In this document: piece after piece, positions 22,274 through 32,098 of the stretch
How positions within the stretch are numbered: the stretch's first letter is position 1
How the letters are laid out: the number at the start of each line of letters is the position of its first letter
DNA from: Hofstenia miamia
Lineage: Eukaryota > Xenacoelomorpha > Acoela
Length of the DNA stretch: 64,000 bases
NCBI GenBank assembly: GCA_004352715.1
Contig: SCFE01000113.1
Span: 49,822-113,821 of the forward strand
Direction of reading: 5' to 3'
Notes under the pieces: model-generated
Told to the model about the DNA's origin: nothing
Database searches by the model: none
Seen by the model: the letters and a program-made list of their open reading frames with translations, nothing else
Position numbers and translations under genes: made by a program

Positions 22274-24288
22274 TGTCGATTCAATGCCTAGATTTGTGAT
22301 TTCATAAGAGTTTATAAGAGAGTGTTTGGCTAACGGCTACCATATGTGGAAAATTACATTGGACTTGAGTTGCATCGCATAAAGAAAATTCAAATTTTAG
22401 GTAAATATACATTTTTGTTTTTGTTGCAAAAGTATGTTTTCAATGTTTGTCATTTGCAAGTTGTTAACATTATGTTATTGGGTAGGTACTAGATTTTTCA
22501 GACTTCTCTATAATAAAGTGTGGAGCAGGCTTATTGTGGACTGGGAAGCTCGAAAAAATTTTGTGATCGAATTGGTTTTTGTCTAAAATGATTTTCTTTC
22601 TTAGCATTTGATGAAATAACATATTCCTCATTGGGCTAGTCAATTCCTCGAAATTTTAAAGCTGAGTTTTCTTCAAAGTGTTTTCGACTTCCACAGAAAA
22701 CAGCGAAACTGCCATCCTTTTTTCTGGAAAATACAGTATATAATATAATATATTTGAATTTTACGATTAGATTATGTAATTTAATGTTATTTTTCTATTT
22801 TTTTTTCTTTTACTATTTTATTATTATTTTCAATATTATGCAATTGGCACCTTTACATTATTGGATGTAAAACATGCAAAGGGTTATTAAGTTGTTAATA
22901 AATTAGATCTGGAATGCAAGTATTTTCAAAATCCGCATCTTAAAGTTCTTAGAATTTGAGTATGTATTTCTTCTTGAGATTTTTGAATTTGAAGTTATAT
23001 GCGAATACAGTTTTTCATATTAAGTAATTCATATTTAATAGAATATATTAGCCACACTGTAATTTGTTGCACATTCATGAATATTTTCATTTTATGCCAT
23101 TTCCTGGAATGTAATTGTGAAGTGCACATTAGATTTCGTAGCATATAATTATATAACTTTATTATGACTTAAGCAACAACTTATAAAATTCGTGACGAAT
23201 ATTAGAAATCTGAAAATACTATTCATATTAGCGATCACTTAAAGATAAAATTGTAAAGCAACCAAATACACTTGCTTGTANTGTCGATTCAATGCCTAGA
23301 TTTGTGATTTCATAAGAGTTTATAAGAGAGTGTTTGGCTAACGGCTACCATATGTGGAAAATTACATTGGACTTGAGTTGCATCGCATAAAGAAAATTCA
23401 AATTTTAGGTAAATATACATTTTTGTTTTTGTTGCAAAAGTATGTTTTCAATGTTTGTCATTTGCAAGTTGTTAACATTATGTTATTGGGTAGGTACTAG
23501 ATTTTTCAGACTTCTCTATAATAAAGTGTGGAGCAGGCTTATTGTGGACTGGGAAGCTCGAAAAAATTTTGTGATCGAATTGGTTTTTGTCTAAAATGAT
23601 TTTCTTTCTTAGCATTTGATGAAATAACATATTCCTCATTGGGCTAGTCAATTCCTCGAAATTTTAAAGCTGAGTTTTCTTCAAAGTGTTTTCGACTTCC
23701 ACAGAAAACAGCGAAACTGCCATCCTTTTTTCTGGAAAATACAGTATATAATATAATATATTTGAATTTTACGATTAGATTATGTAATTTAATGTTATTT
23801 TTCTATTTTTTTTTCTTTTACTATTTTATTATTATTTTCAATATTATGCAATTGGCACCTTTACATTATTGGATGTAAAACATGCAAAGGGTTATTAAGT
23901 TGTTAATAAATTAGATCTGGAATGCAAGTATTTTCAAAATCCGCATCTTAAAGTTCTTAGAATTTGAGTATGTATTTCTTCTTGAGATTTTTGAATTTGA
24001 AGTTATATGCGAATACAGTTTTTCATATTAAGTAATTCATATTTAATAGAATATATTAGCCACACTGTAATTTGTTGCACATTCATGAATATTTTCATTT
24101 TATGCCATTTCCTGGAATGTAATTGTGAAGTGCACATTAGATTTCGTAGCATATAATTATATAACTTTATTATGACTTAAGCAACAACTTATAAAATTCG
24201 TGACGAATATTAGAAATCTGAAAATACTATTCATATTAGCGATCACTTAAAGATAAAATTGTAAAGCAACCAAATACACTTGCTTGTA
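22274..24288. repeat. Exact 1007-bp tandem duplication across one N
   Basis: 22274-23280 and 23282-24288 have equal length and appear identical by eye (both start TGTCGATTCAATGCC and end CACTTGCTTGTA), joined by a single N at 23281. No coding content. This is almost certainly an uncollapsed contig overlap. Confidence 0.9.
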
Positions 24289-25330
24289 TAAACTTGCAAA
24301 TGGAAAAGCAGAAGAAACACAGAGAAGCAAGCGGAATATGTTAGTTGCTGCAAACACTGCCAAAATTTGATGCTAGTATAATTTGGGATGTTCTTGAATA
24401 AAGATGCACTATAAGCAGAAGGTTTATCACTAATACAAAATTTTTTATAGAGCCATACTTTGGCAAAGCAATAGTAGGTGTTAATTTATCTTATATTGCT
24501 TTCATATAATTTAAAATTTGTAATCCATTCAAGTGTCCAATTTTAATGAAAAGTAAAATTCAAAATTTATATTTAAATTTCAAATTTAGTTTGAAAAAAA
24601 AGAATTTTTCTATCACAGATTTCAATACACTCTTCTACACGATTTTGGGTTTGTTCATTAATTTGCCATTGCTTGTACTATTCTTGTTTTCATCGCCTTA
24701 GCTGAAATTTTGAAGTAAGTTTTCTCTTGTTTGAAACAACTTTAATTCTCAATTCATAGAAACATTGTAAAATGGTGATTTTGGCAGAGCAATGATCAAT
24801 TTCCACTCATAATCAAAGTCACGCCAATCAGAAACGGATTTGTTTCTTGTGAGTCGACAATTACTGATGAAAGAAACAATTTATTGTAAACATAGATGGA
24901 CATTGGCCGAAAATTATAGGCCCATGAACGTTTATAAAAAAATTTTGAATTTTTTGGTTTGCTTGACCTAAATTAACTGTATTAGATTGTAGTACTAGAA
25001 GAGCATTTGATACTATTATAATATTTCAAAATTTAACATTGATTTTTCAACACATTGCTTTTATGTTATATAGGATTCACAAGATTTGAGTTGATGTGCA
25101 TGCACTATTGCGTAAGTCGTCCCATTTTTCCAATACATCGGTCCAAGCCCAAGCCTGTCCTCTTCAGCGGTATATCGTATATGGCCATTATTGTTCTGAA
25201 GACAGAGTTGAAGCACTTAAATTTTTCTATTTGTATCTGAAAAGACAAAGATGTCTTAAGTCCATGCTTACTAACTGTAAAAATACTTATTTATATTCGG
25301 AGCCGTTTCGAAATCGAAAACTATAATTTT
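24289..25330. other. Intergenic, nothing recognised
   Basis: AT-rich sequence. The open frame at 25055-25326 has no recognisable motif. Confidence 0.45.
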
Positions 25331-25339
25331 TTTTAAAAT

Positions 25340-25440
25340 TCAGATCGGATCGTATTGGATCGGATTCGGATCATAAAGTTTCGGATCCGGATCAGATAGG
25401 ATCCTAAAATTTTGGATTCCATTCCATCTCTGCAACCACA
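25340..25440. repeat. GGATC-rich degenerate tandem patch
   Basis: CGGATC and GGATCC-like hexamers recur about every 6-15 bases (GATCGGATCG, TTGGATCGGATTCGGATC, TTTCGGATCCGGATCAG). It ends in GGATTCCATTCCATCTCTG, which resembles the terminus of a hAT-type element (CAGAGATGG in complement). No matching opposite end was found. Confidence 0.5.
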
Positions 25441-25512
25441 ACAACTTTCGTTGTAATAATGTTAAAAAATGCAGGTAAATAAAAGAGTATTGAATATTTT
25501 TTATACTGTGTC

Positions 25513-25513
<1 letters not shown>

Positions 25514-25564
<51 letters not shown>

Positions 25565-25566
25565 TN
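25514..25566. repeat. (TTA)n microsatellite ending in a single N
   Basis: About seventeen ATT units followed by N at 25566, directly before the coding sequence of LINE copy B. It hides the 5' end of the element. Confidence 0.95.
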
Positions 25567-26476
25567 ACAACACTCAATTGATAAATGTTCTCAAGTCACT
25601 CCCATAAAGTATATAGACACAGCTACATCCGCACATCCATCCACCAATTCTATTTCTACGCAAGTCTCACAGGAAAAAAACTTTCAATCTCCTGAATCAA
25701 CTCCCACCACAGAAACCTTACAAAAAGACAGCTCATCTGAAATAATATGTGCATCAAAAGCAGAATCATTAGAAGAAAAACCCTCGTACGCACACAAGTT
25801 CCTTAGAAAAGACACATCTACTCTAATAATATCTAGTTCTATTCTTAAATACGTCCGTCCGAAGAATCTCTTGCCTGGTCACTCAGTTACTGTTCATAGC
25901 TACCCAGGTCATTCAACCTCGCAAATTCAGAAAAAGGTAGAAGTTTATCCCAAACAGAAGCTTGAACACGTTGTAATTAACACTGGTCTTCTTGATGCGT
26001 TAAACTCTCCAAAATCCTTCAAGGAAAATCTCGAAAATCTTATGGACGCTGTCCATAAAAAGTTCTCTCCTAAACATATTCATCTCGTCGAAATTACTCC
26101 CGTCTCAAAACGAACAATCTTGTATAAGAACGCTTCTATTGAAAAATTAAATGATACCATCCGTTCTTTCCAGAAGTCAGATGTCCATATAATACCAACA
26201 TTCTCATACTTTATGTCTGGTTTCAAAACTGTGAATTCTAATCTGAAAGCTCTTGATGGAATCCATCTCTCACGAAAAGGACTCTCCGTTGTTGTCTCAC
26301 AAATCAAGCGTCATTTCAATGTTCCATCACCTTCACGAGAAAATCTTTCTTTGCGCAGAACTGGTCTTTCTTATGCTCAAGCTACATCTCGCTCTCCTCA
26401 ACAATCGTACCTATCTGAAAAAGACCTACAGCAAATCACCCAGCACGTCCTCTACAAACTTCTTAATCGATCTTAA
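25567..26476 (+). CDS. LINE ORF1: SGNH/GDSL-esterase-like protein (5' incomplete)
   Basis: Open frame continuing from the microsatellite with no Met until MDAVHKKF, so the true start is lost in the N at 25566 or upstream. A Ser/Thr-rich N-terminal region is followed by an SGNH-like fold signature: STLIISSSILKYV (block I, normally GDS), VHSYPGHSTSQI (block II Gly), HVVINTGLLDALNS (block III, normally GxND), FSPKHIHLVEITPVSK, and ALDGIHLSRKGLSVV (block V DxxH). The block I Asp is Ser and the block III Asn is Leu. The C-terminal tail of about 55 residues ends HVLYKLLNRS. ORF1 of CR1/L2 elements is thought to aid RNA binding and retrotransposition; the esterase role is unclear. The stop TAA at 26474-26476 sits one base before the ORF2 ATG. 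Confidence 0.85.
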
Positions 26477-26477
26477 A

Positions 26478-29400
26478 ATGAGGTTCGTTTTCTCTATTTT
26501 AATAGTGTATGTAATATTATTTGCACACTACAATTATTCACATTTAATAGCCCCAACTAACCTTTCAATAAATTTTCAATGCAGGAAACAGATTGTTTCA
26601 AACAAAAATCTCGATTTATTGATAGAAACCATAAAATTTAATGTTAGTTTATTCGTTGTTGAAACATTTCGGAATCTCATTAATATAATACTTATAATTT
26701 CTGGAGACATAGAACTGAATCCCGGACCAGTTTATACCGATGATAAACTGACAAATATCAAAGTCTATGAAAATTTTTATAAAATAGTGTACCTAAATGT
26801 AAGGAGTTTAGCAGCTAACAAAAACGAATTTTTTCATATTGCTAGAGAAATTGGAAAAAATACTATTTTTGCTTTAACAGAAACCTGGCTTTCTGACTGT
26901 GATAACAAATGCTATAACCCCGATCCATCTTATTTCAACATGTTTTCAAAAAATAGAACCTGCAGAGGAGGTGGTCTGATGTTATTAATTCCTAAATTTA
27001 TTAAAGCTAAAGCAAGATTGGATTTAGAAATTGACGACAATCGATTTGAAAGTCTATGGGTAGAATTTTCTTCCTTAACTTTAAATAATAAAACTGAATT
27101 AATTAATGTTAGCTATAATCCTAACAAAAATATATTACTTCATTTTTCTGAACACAAAAAGCTGGAACTAGATATTGCTATAAATGAAAATAAACCTATA
27201 AATATTCTGGGTGACTTTAATGCTAACTTCTTTACGAAATATGAATCAGAAAAAATCTATAGCATATGCAATGAATATTGCCTAAAGATAGTAAATGACA
27301 GCATTTCTACTAGGAACAATAATTTAATTGATTACTTCCTAACTGATACTTCTTTGAATTTCCGTACTTACGTATTTGAATCATTTAGTGATCACAATTT
27401 ATGCATTTATGTTAGCAATCATTCTCCTAAAACTCCAGCGAGAAAATTTATCTATAAACGGGATTATACAAACTTTTCGGACAAAGAATTCGAAAATTTA
27501 TTAAAAAATGTTGCTTGGGACTACATTTATACCTTAAAATCAGGGAATGATATGTTAAAATTTATTGAAAAACAACTCGATTTTGCTCTAACTAAGTTGG
27601 CGCCATATAGTCGAAAACGTGTTAATCAAAAGCCACGCTTCGTTAATCAGAAACAACGGGATTCCGCTGAGATTAGGAACCACGTCGCTTATAAGAATCA
27701 ATTATATCAATTAGCTCGTGAAACTCCGTGTGATATTAATTGGGACAATTATCGCAACGCAAAAAAATTAATTACTAAATTGCGCAAGGTTAATCATAGT
27801 AAACACGTAAAAGAATGTTTTAAAAATTTGTCCAACTCTAAAAATAAATGGGATTATATTAAAAAATTAGTAGGTGTATCGCAAAAATCAAATTGTGATT
27901 TTGAAGAAATGAGAATTGGAACGTCGATTTCAAAAAATAAGATTGAAATTGCTAACCATTTAAATACAACTTTTGCAAACCTAGGTAAATTTCATTTTAA
28001 TAAACCTCCAAAAAATATTATTGTTTCTAATAAGCACAAGGTCAATTCTAATACATTTAACTTTCGTCTGTTAACTTATCACGAGCTGAAGAATATTGTT
28101 GCCAAAATTGATAAAAATAAATCGATAGGATCTAACAGGATACCATACTTCATTATAAAAAACCATTTGCACATATTTGGAGATCATTTACTTTTAGCCT
28201 TTAATCAATGTATAATGGATAATGAATTCCCTCAAACACTGAAAGATGCCGATGTCTCCCCTGTATATAAAAATGGCGATCCGCTAGAAGCACCAAATTA
28301 TCGACCTATTTCAATTACTCATCCATTTTCAAAACTATTCGAAAAGTTAATTTCCATTCAAATGTATGAATTTATTGCCGAAAACAAAATCCTCTCAAAT
28401 AATCAATTTGGATTTCGTATGGGTCACAGTACATCGGATGCTATTTTGTCAATTACGGAAAAAATTAAGTTAAATTTGGCAAAAAAACAAACGTGTACGG
28501 TTGCATTACTAGATTTGAGTAAGGCTTTCAACTCAATGAATTTTCACATTTTGAAAAAAAAATTATTACAGCAGGGATTTGGAATAAATGCTGTAAAATT
28601 TATCATGAGCTTTTTAGAGAATCGCCGACAACGAGTCAGAATAAATAATGTTTTCTCTAAGTATGTTCATCTAGATCAAGGAGTCCCCCAGGGTACTGTG
28701 TTGGGGCCTATTCTTTTTGCGCTCTATATAAATGATCTATCATTATATACTAAAGATTCTATAGTATATCAATATGCCGATGATACTTGTCTTATAAATA
28801 CAGGAAAAAATGCAATTATATCTACAAAATCTTTGCAAAAGGATGTTGAATCCCTAATAAATTATTTCACTCTCAATAAATTAAAAATTAACATAGATAA
28901 AACTCAGTTTATAATATTTCATCCCAGAGACCTCGCCGGAACTTCCGAAAAGATTACCCTCAAAATTCAAGATACTCTTATACAACAAACGAATTGTGTA
29001 AAATACCTAGGAGTTGAGTTAGATAAGCATTTAACATTTTATCAATTTTTCAATTCTAAAATTAGGAAGATGGCCAATGGAATAAAAATGTTATATCATG
29101 TTCGAGATATAGGGAAAATGTATCACAAGCAATTGATTAATGCATTTATATTTAGTCATTTCCATTATTGCAGTTTTCTATTTTATAATCTAACAGCAAA
29201 ACAAAAGATCTCACTTAGAAAAATGTACAATTGGACTGTTCGCACTCTAAATTACATTCCAAAACATGAGTCCGTTAATCACATTAAAATTGATTACGAT
29301 ATTCTCTCTCCCATATATGCTATTGATTTTCAATCATTATGCATCATATATCAGTACTATCATCAACGAGATTCATTAAAGTTTCTAAGCAATTATATTG

Positions 29401-29618
29401 TTTCTAATAACCGAAGTAAAAAATTGTATAGTATTTTTCCGAATTCATTCTCACATATTACCACAATGAAGTGGAATAATTTAAGTAAAGTTATTTATAA
29501 TTCACCCAATTTAAAAAATTTTAAGAAAAGACTTAAAAATTCATTATTACAAATCCAGAACACACTCGGGGAAGTAAACATTATAGAAAATATACAGTGT
29601 GCAAATAATCTATTATAA
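26478..29618 (+). CDS. LINE ORF2: 2A leader - APE endonuclease - reverse transcriptase (intact)
   Basis: 1046 residues from the ATG at 26478. The frame is open back to 26253 but overlaps ORF1, so the ATG next to the ORF1 stop is preferred. Residues 1-25 (MRFVFSILIVYVILFAHYNY...) look like a signal peptide or anchor. GDIELNPGP is at 76-84. Endonuclease: YLNVRSLAANKNEF, LTETWL, SKNRTCRGGGLML, SLWVEF, ILGDFNANFF (GDFN at 245), TRNNNLIDYFLT, SFSDHNLCIYV (SDH at 304). RT: PVYKNGDP, NYRPISI, QFGFRMGHSTSDA, LLDLSKAFNSMNF (motif A Asp at 679), QGVPQGTVLGPILFALYIND (motif B), YQYADDTCL (motif C, YADD at 766), NIDKTQFIIF, KYLGVELDKHL, then the C-terminal MKWNNLSKV. All catalytic residues are present. 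It nicks target DNA and primes reverse transcription. The CR1/L2 group is assigned from motif style. Confidence 0.95.
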   Translation: MRFVFSILIVYVILFAHYNYSHLIAPTNLSINFQCRKQIVSNKNLDLLIETIKFNVSLFVVETFRNLINIILIISGDIELNPGPVYTDDKLTNIKVYENFYKIVYLNVRSLAANKNEFFHIAREIGKNTIFALTETWLSDCDNKCYNPDPSYFNMFSKNRTCRGGGLMLLIPKFIKAKARLDLEIDDNRFESLWVEFSSLTLNNKTELINVSYNPNKNILLHFSEHKKLELDIAINENKPINILGDFNANFFTKYESEKIYSICNEYCLKIVNDSISTRNNNLIDYFLTDTSLNFRTYVFESFSDHNLCIYVSNHSPKTPARKFIYKRDYTNFSDKEFENLLKNVAWDYIYTLKSGNDMLKFIEKQLDFALTKLAPYSRKRVNQKPRFVNQKQRDSAEIRNHVAYKNQLYQLARETPCDINWDNYRNAKKLITKLRKVNHSKHVKECFKNLSNSKNKWDYIKKLVGVSQKSNCDFEEMRIGTSISKNKIEIANHLNTTFANLGKFHFNKPPKNIIVSNKHKVNSNTFNFRLLTYHELKNIVAKIDKNKSIGSNRIPYFIIKNHLHIFGDHLLLAFNQCIMDNEFPQTLKDADVSPVYKNGDPLEAPNYRPISITHPFSKLFEKLISIQMYEFIAENKILSNNQFGFRMGHSTSDAILSITEKIKLNLAKKQTCTVALLDLSKAFNSMNFHILKKKLLQQGFGINAVKFIMSFLENRRQRVRINNVFSKYVHLDQGVPQGTVLGPILFALYINDLSLYTKDSIVYQYADDTCLINTGKNAIISTKSLQKDVESLINYFTLNKLKINIDKTQFIIFHPRDLAGTSEKITLKIQDTLIQQTNCVKYLGVELDKHLTFYQFFNSKIRKMANGIKMLYHVRDIGKMYHKQLINAFIFSHFHYCSFLFYNLTAKQKISLRKMYNWTVRTLNYIPKHESVNHIKIDYDILSPIYAIDFQSLCIIYQYYHQRDSLKFLSNYIVSNNRSKKLYSIFPNSFSHITTMKWNNLSKVIYNSPNLKNFKKRLKNSLLQIQNTLGEVNIIENIQCANNLL
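26703..26729 (+). other. 2A (StopGo) motif, copy B
   Basis: Encodes GDIELNPGP after NIILIIS, fitting D(V/I)ExNPG/P. Predicted ribosome skipping between Gly83 and Pro84 would release an 83-residue leader and let the endonuclease-RT start with Pro. 2A-like sequences are known at the N-terminus of some APE-type non-LTR retrotransposons. Confidence 0.95.
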
Positions 29619-29716
29619 TTTTGTAAATATATTATATAGTTATTGTGAATGTGTTTTGTAGTTTATAGACTTTTTATGTATTAAGCAAAAAAATATATTG
29701 CTTTTGACTCTTATTA
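29619..29716 (+). repeat. LINE copy B 3' UTR and terminal stem-loop
   Basis: Short AT-rich 3' UTR (TTTTGTAGTTTATAGAC) ending AGCAA-AAAAATATA-TTGCT, then TTTGACTCTTATTATAT. The stem is the same as in copies A, C and D, but the loop is longer. Confidence 0.8.
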
Positions 29717-29724
29717 TATTAACT

Positions 29725-29915
29725 GATAGAGAGGCTCCAATGTGCCTGAGAAGACAACAAGGTGGTGGAGGCATTATGATATAGGCAGGTGTTGTCAATA
29801 AACAGCTAATTGGTCCATTCAGGGTAGCAGACATAATGAAAATAAATTCTCAAAACTATTGCGTGTTTGTGAACGCCAACTTCATGCCATGCTTAATTTC
29901 ATTACTTACCTTTCA
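29725..29915 (+). pseudogene. Tc1/mariner transposase fragment
   Basis: Reads MCLRRQQGGGGIMI, a stop at 29782-29784 where the family has Trp, then AGVVNKQLIGPFRVAD and KINSQNYCVF. This is the central block of Tc1/mariner DDE transposases (GGGG.M.WAG......GPFR...G...N...Y). The catalytic DN.PSH block that should follow is not readable. It begins within about 10 bases of the 3' end of LINE copy B. Confidence 0.75.
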
Positions 29916-29957
29916 AAAGCAACTTAATATCATTAAGATAATGGTTGTTTCAATTTA

Positions 29958-30017
29958 ACCTTGAACTGCCCATCGTCTACTTAAAGTACAAACCGCTTTT
30001 CCACATTTACAAAGAAT
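29958..30017. mobile_element. MITE family A, partial copy running into gap
   Basis: TA, then ACCTTGAACTGCCCATCG, then CTTAAAGTACAAACCG. This matches the complement of 37250-37302 (right end of another copy). Cut by the gap at 30018. Confidence 0.65.
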
Positions 30018-31017
30018 NNNNNNNNNNNNNNNNNNNNNNNNNNNNNNNNNNNNNNNNNNNNNNNNNNNNNNNNNNNNNNNNNNNNNNNNNNNNNNNNNNN
30101 NNNNNNNNNNNNNNNNNNNNNNNNNNNNNNNNNNNNNNNNNNNNNNNNNNNNNNNNNNNNNNNNNNNNNNNNNNNNNNNNNNNNNNNNNNNNNNNNNNNN
30201 NNNNNNNNNNNNNNNNNNNNNNNNNNNNNNNNNNNNNNNNNNNNNNNNNNNNNNNNNNNNNNNNNNNNNNNNNNNNNNNNNNNNNNNNNNNNNNNNNNNN
30301 NNNNNNNNNNNNNNNNNNNNNNNNNNNNNNNNNNNNNNNNNNNNNNNNNNNNNNNNNNNNNNNNNNNNNNNNNNNNNNNNNNNNNNNNNNNNNNNNNNNN
30401 NNNNNNNNNNNNNNNNNNNNNNNNNNNNNNNNNNNNNNNNNNNNNNNNNNNNNNNNNNNNNNNNNNNNNNNNNNNNNNNNNNNNNNNNNNNNNNNNNNNN
30501 NNNNNNNNNNNNNNNNNNNNNNNNNNNNNNNNNNNNNNNNNNNNNNNNNNNNNNNNNNNNNNNNNNNNNNNNNNNNNNNNNNNNNNNNNNNNNNNNNNNN
30601 NNNNNNNNNNNNNNNNNNNNNNNNNNNNNNNNNNNNNNNNNNNNNNNNNNNNNNNNNNNNNNNNNNNNNNNNNNNNNNNNNNNNNNNNNNNNNNNNNNNN
30701 NNNNNNNNNNNNNNNNNNNNNNNNNNNNNNNNNNNNNNNNNNNNNNNNNNNNNNNNNNNNNNNNNNNNNNNNNNNNNNNNNNNNNNNNNNNNNNNNNNNN
30801 NNNNNNNNNNNNNNNNNNNNNNNNNNNNNNNNNNNNNNNNNNNNNNNNNNNNNNNNNNNNNNNNNNNNNNNNNNNNNNNNNNNNNNNNNNNNNNNNNNNN
30901 NNNNNNNNNNNNNNNNNNNNNNNNNNNNNNNNNNNNNNNNNNNNNNNNNNNNNNNNNNNNNNNNNNNNNNNNNNNNNNNNNNNNNNNNNNNNNNNNNNNN
31001 NNNNNNNNNNNNNNNNN
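30018..31017. other. Assembly gap (1000 N)
   Basis: Exactly 1000 Ns. LINE copy C is already in mid-ORF2 on the right side, so its 5' part lies in the gap. Confidence 0.99.
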
Positions 31018-31431
31018 TCGCACAAACAGAACCGACAACAACTAATTGGACTAATTACGAAAAATCAAAGAGGATTATTAAACAATTAAGAAATAAAAAA
31101 CCTGCCTTGAAAGAAAAAAGATTCTTCAATAAACTAAATAATACAAACGAAAAATGGCGATATATTCATAAAATTTTGGGAAAAAGTAAAGGAATTTCAA
31201 CTGATGAATTAAATATTGATAACTAAACTACAACAGAAAAAACAAGAATAATAGACCATCTAAATACAACATTTAAGGAACTTGGCAATTTCAACTTTTC
31301 CCAATATAAGAGAAAGACAAATATTAATAAATTCCCATGAAAAACATACCTTTCTTTTAGACTCATAAATGCAAATGAACTAGAAAATATAATAAAAACT
31401 TTAGACACAAATAAATCAACGACATCCTATA

Positions 31432-32098
31432 ATCTTCCAATCTTTATTATTAAACGTCATTTTCATGTCTTTAGTGAACATTTTCTATTCGCATTTAACC
31501 AATGTATTATTGATAATGAATTCCCTTATATATTTAAGAAATCAGACATAAGCCCTATATATAAAAAAGGCGATCCTTTAAACGCACAAAATTATAGGCC
31601 AATTTGCATTGGCCATCCTTTCAGTAAACTATTTGAAAAATTATTAAATAATCAAATAAATGCATATTTGATATCTGAACATATTCTTTCGAAAAAACAA
31701 TTTCGTTTCCGTAATGGGTTTAGCACTCAAGATGCAATTTTGTCAATATCACAGCAAATAAAATCNTCTTCCAATCTTTATTATTAAACGTCATTTTCAT
31801 ATCTTTAGTGAACATCTACTATTTGCATTTAACCAATGCATTATTGATAATGAATTCCCGGATATATTTAAGAAATCTGACATAAGTACAATATATAAAA
31901 AAGGCGACCCTCTGAATGCAAAAAATTATAGGCCCGTCTGAATTGGTCATCCCTTTAGTAAACTATTTGAAAAGTTATTAAATAATAAAATAACTGCCTA
32001 TTTGATATCTGAAAATATTCTTTCAAAAAAACAATTTGGTTTTCGTAATGGTTATAGCACTCAAGATGCAATTTTATCAATATCAGAACAAATAAAAT
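31432..32098 (+). repeat. Direct duplication inside LINE copy C across one N
   Basis: 31432-31765 and 31767-32098 are the same RT segment (both start TCTTCCAATCTTTATTATTAAACG and end near CAAATAAAATC), joined by N at 31766. The halves differ at several positions, for example a stop (TGA) near 31939 only in the second. They are therefore different alleles or paralogous copies joined during assembly. Confidence 0.8.

Larger units (their letters stand above)
25567..29716 (+). mobile_element. L2/CR1-like LINE copy B, near full length
   Basis: Two-ORF non-LTR retrotransposon: an SGNH-like ORF1 (5' incomplete), a one-base spacer, ORF2 with leader, 2A, APE endonuclease and RT, and a short 3' UTR ending AGCAA ... 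TTGCTTTTGACTCTTATTATAT. ORF2 has no stop or frameshift over 1046 codons. With such a recent-looking ORF it may be an active or recently active copy, but the 5' end cannot be seen past the microsatellite and N. Confidence 0.93.

Noticed and set aside
22274-24288. Biological 1-kb tandem duplication
   Set aside because: The copies look identical with a single N between them; best explained as an unmerged contig overlap.
25340-25573. Minus-strand frame with a poly-Asn run
   Set aside because: Translation of the (ATT)n microsatellite.
26253-26477. ORF2 start at 26253
   Set aside because: That part overlaps ORF1 in another frame. The ATG at 26478, just after the ORF1 stop, gives a leader comparable to copy A.
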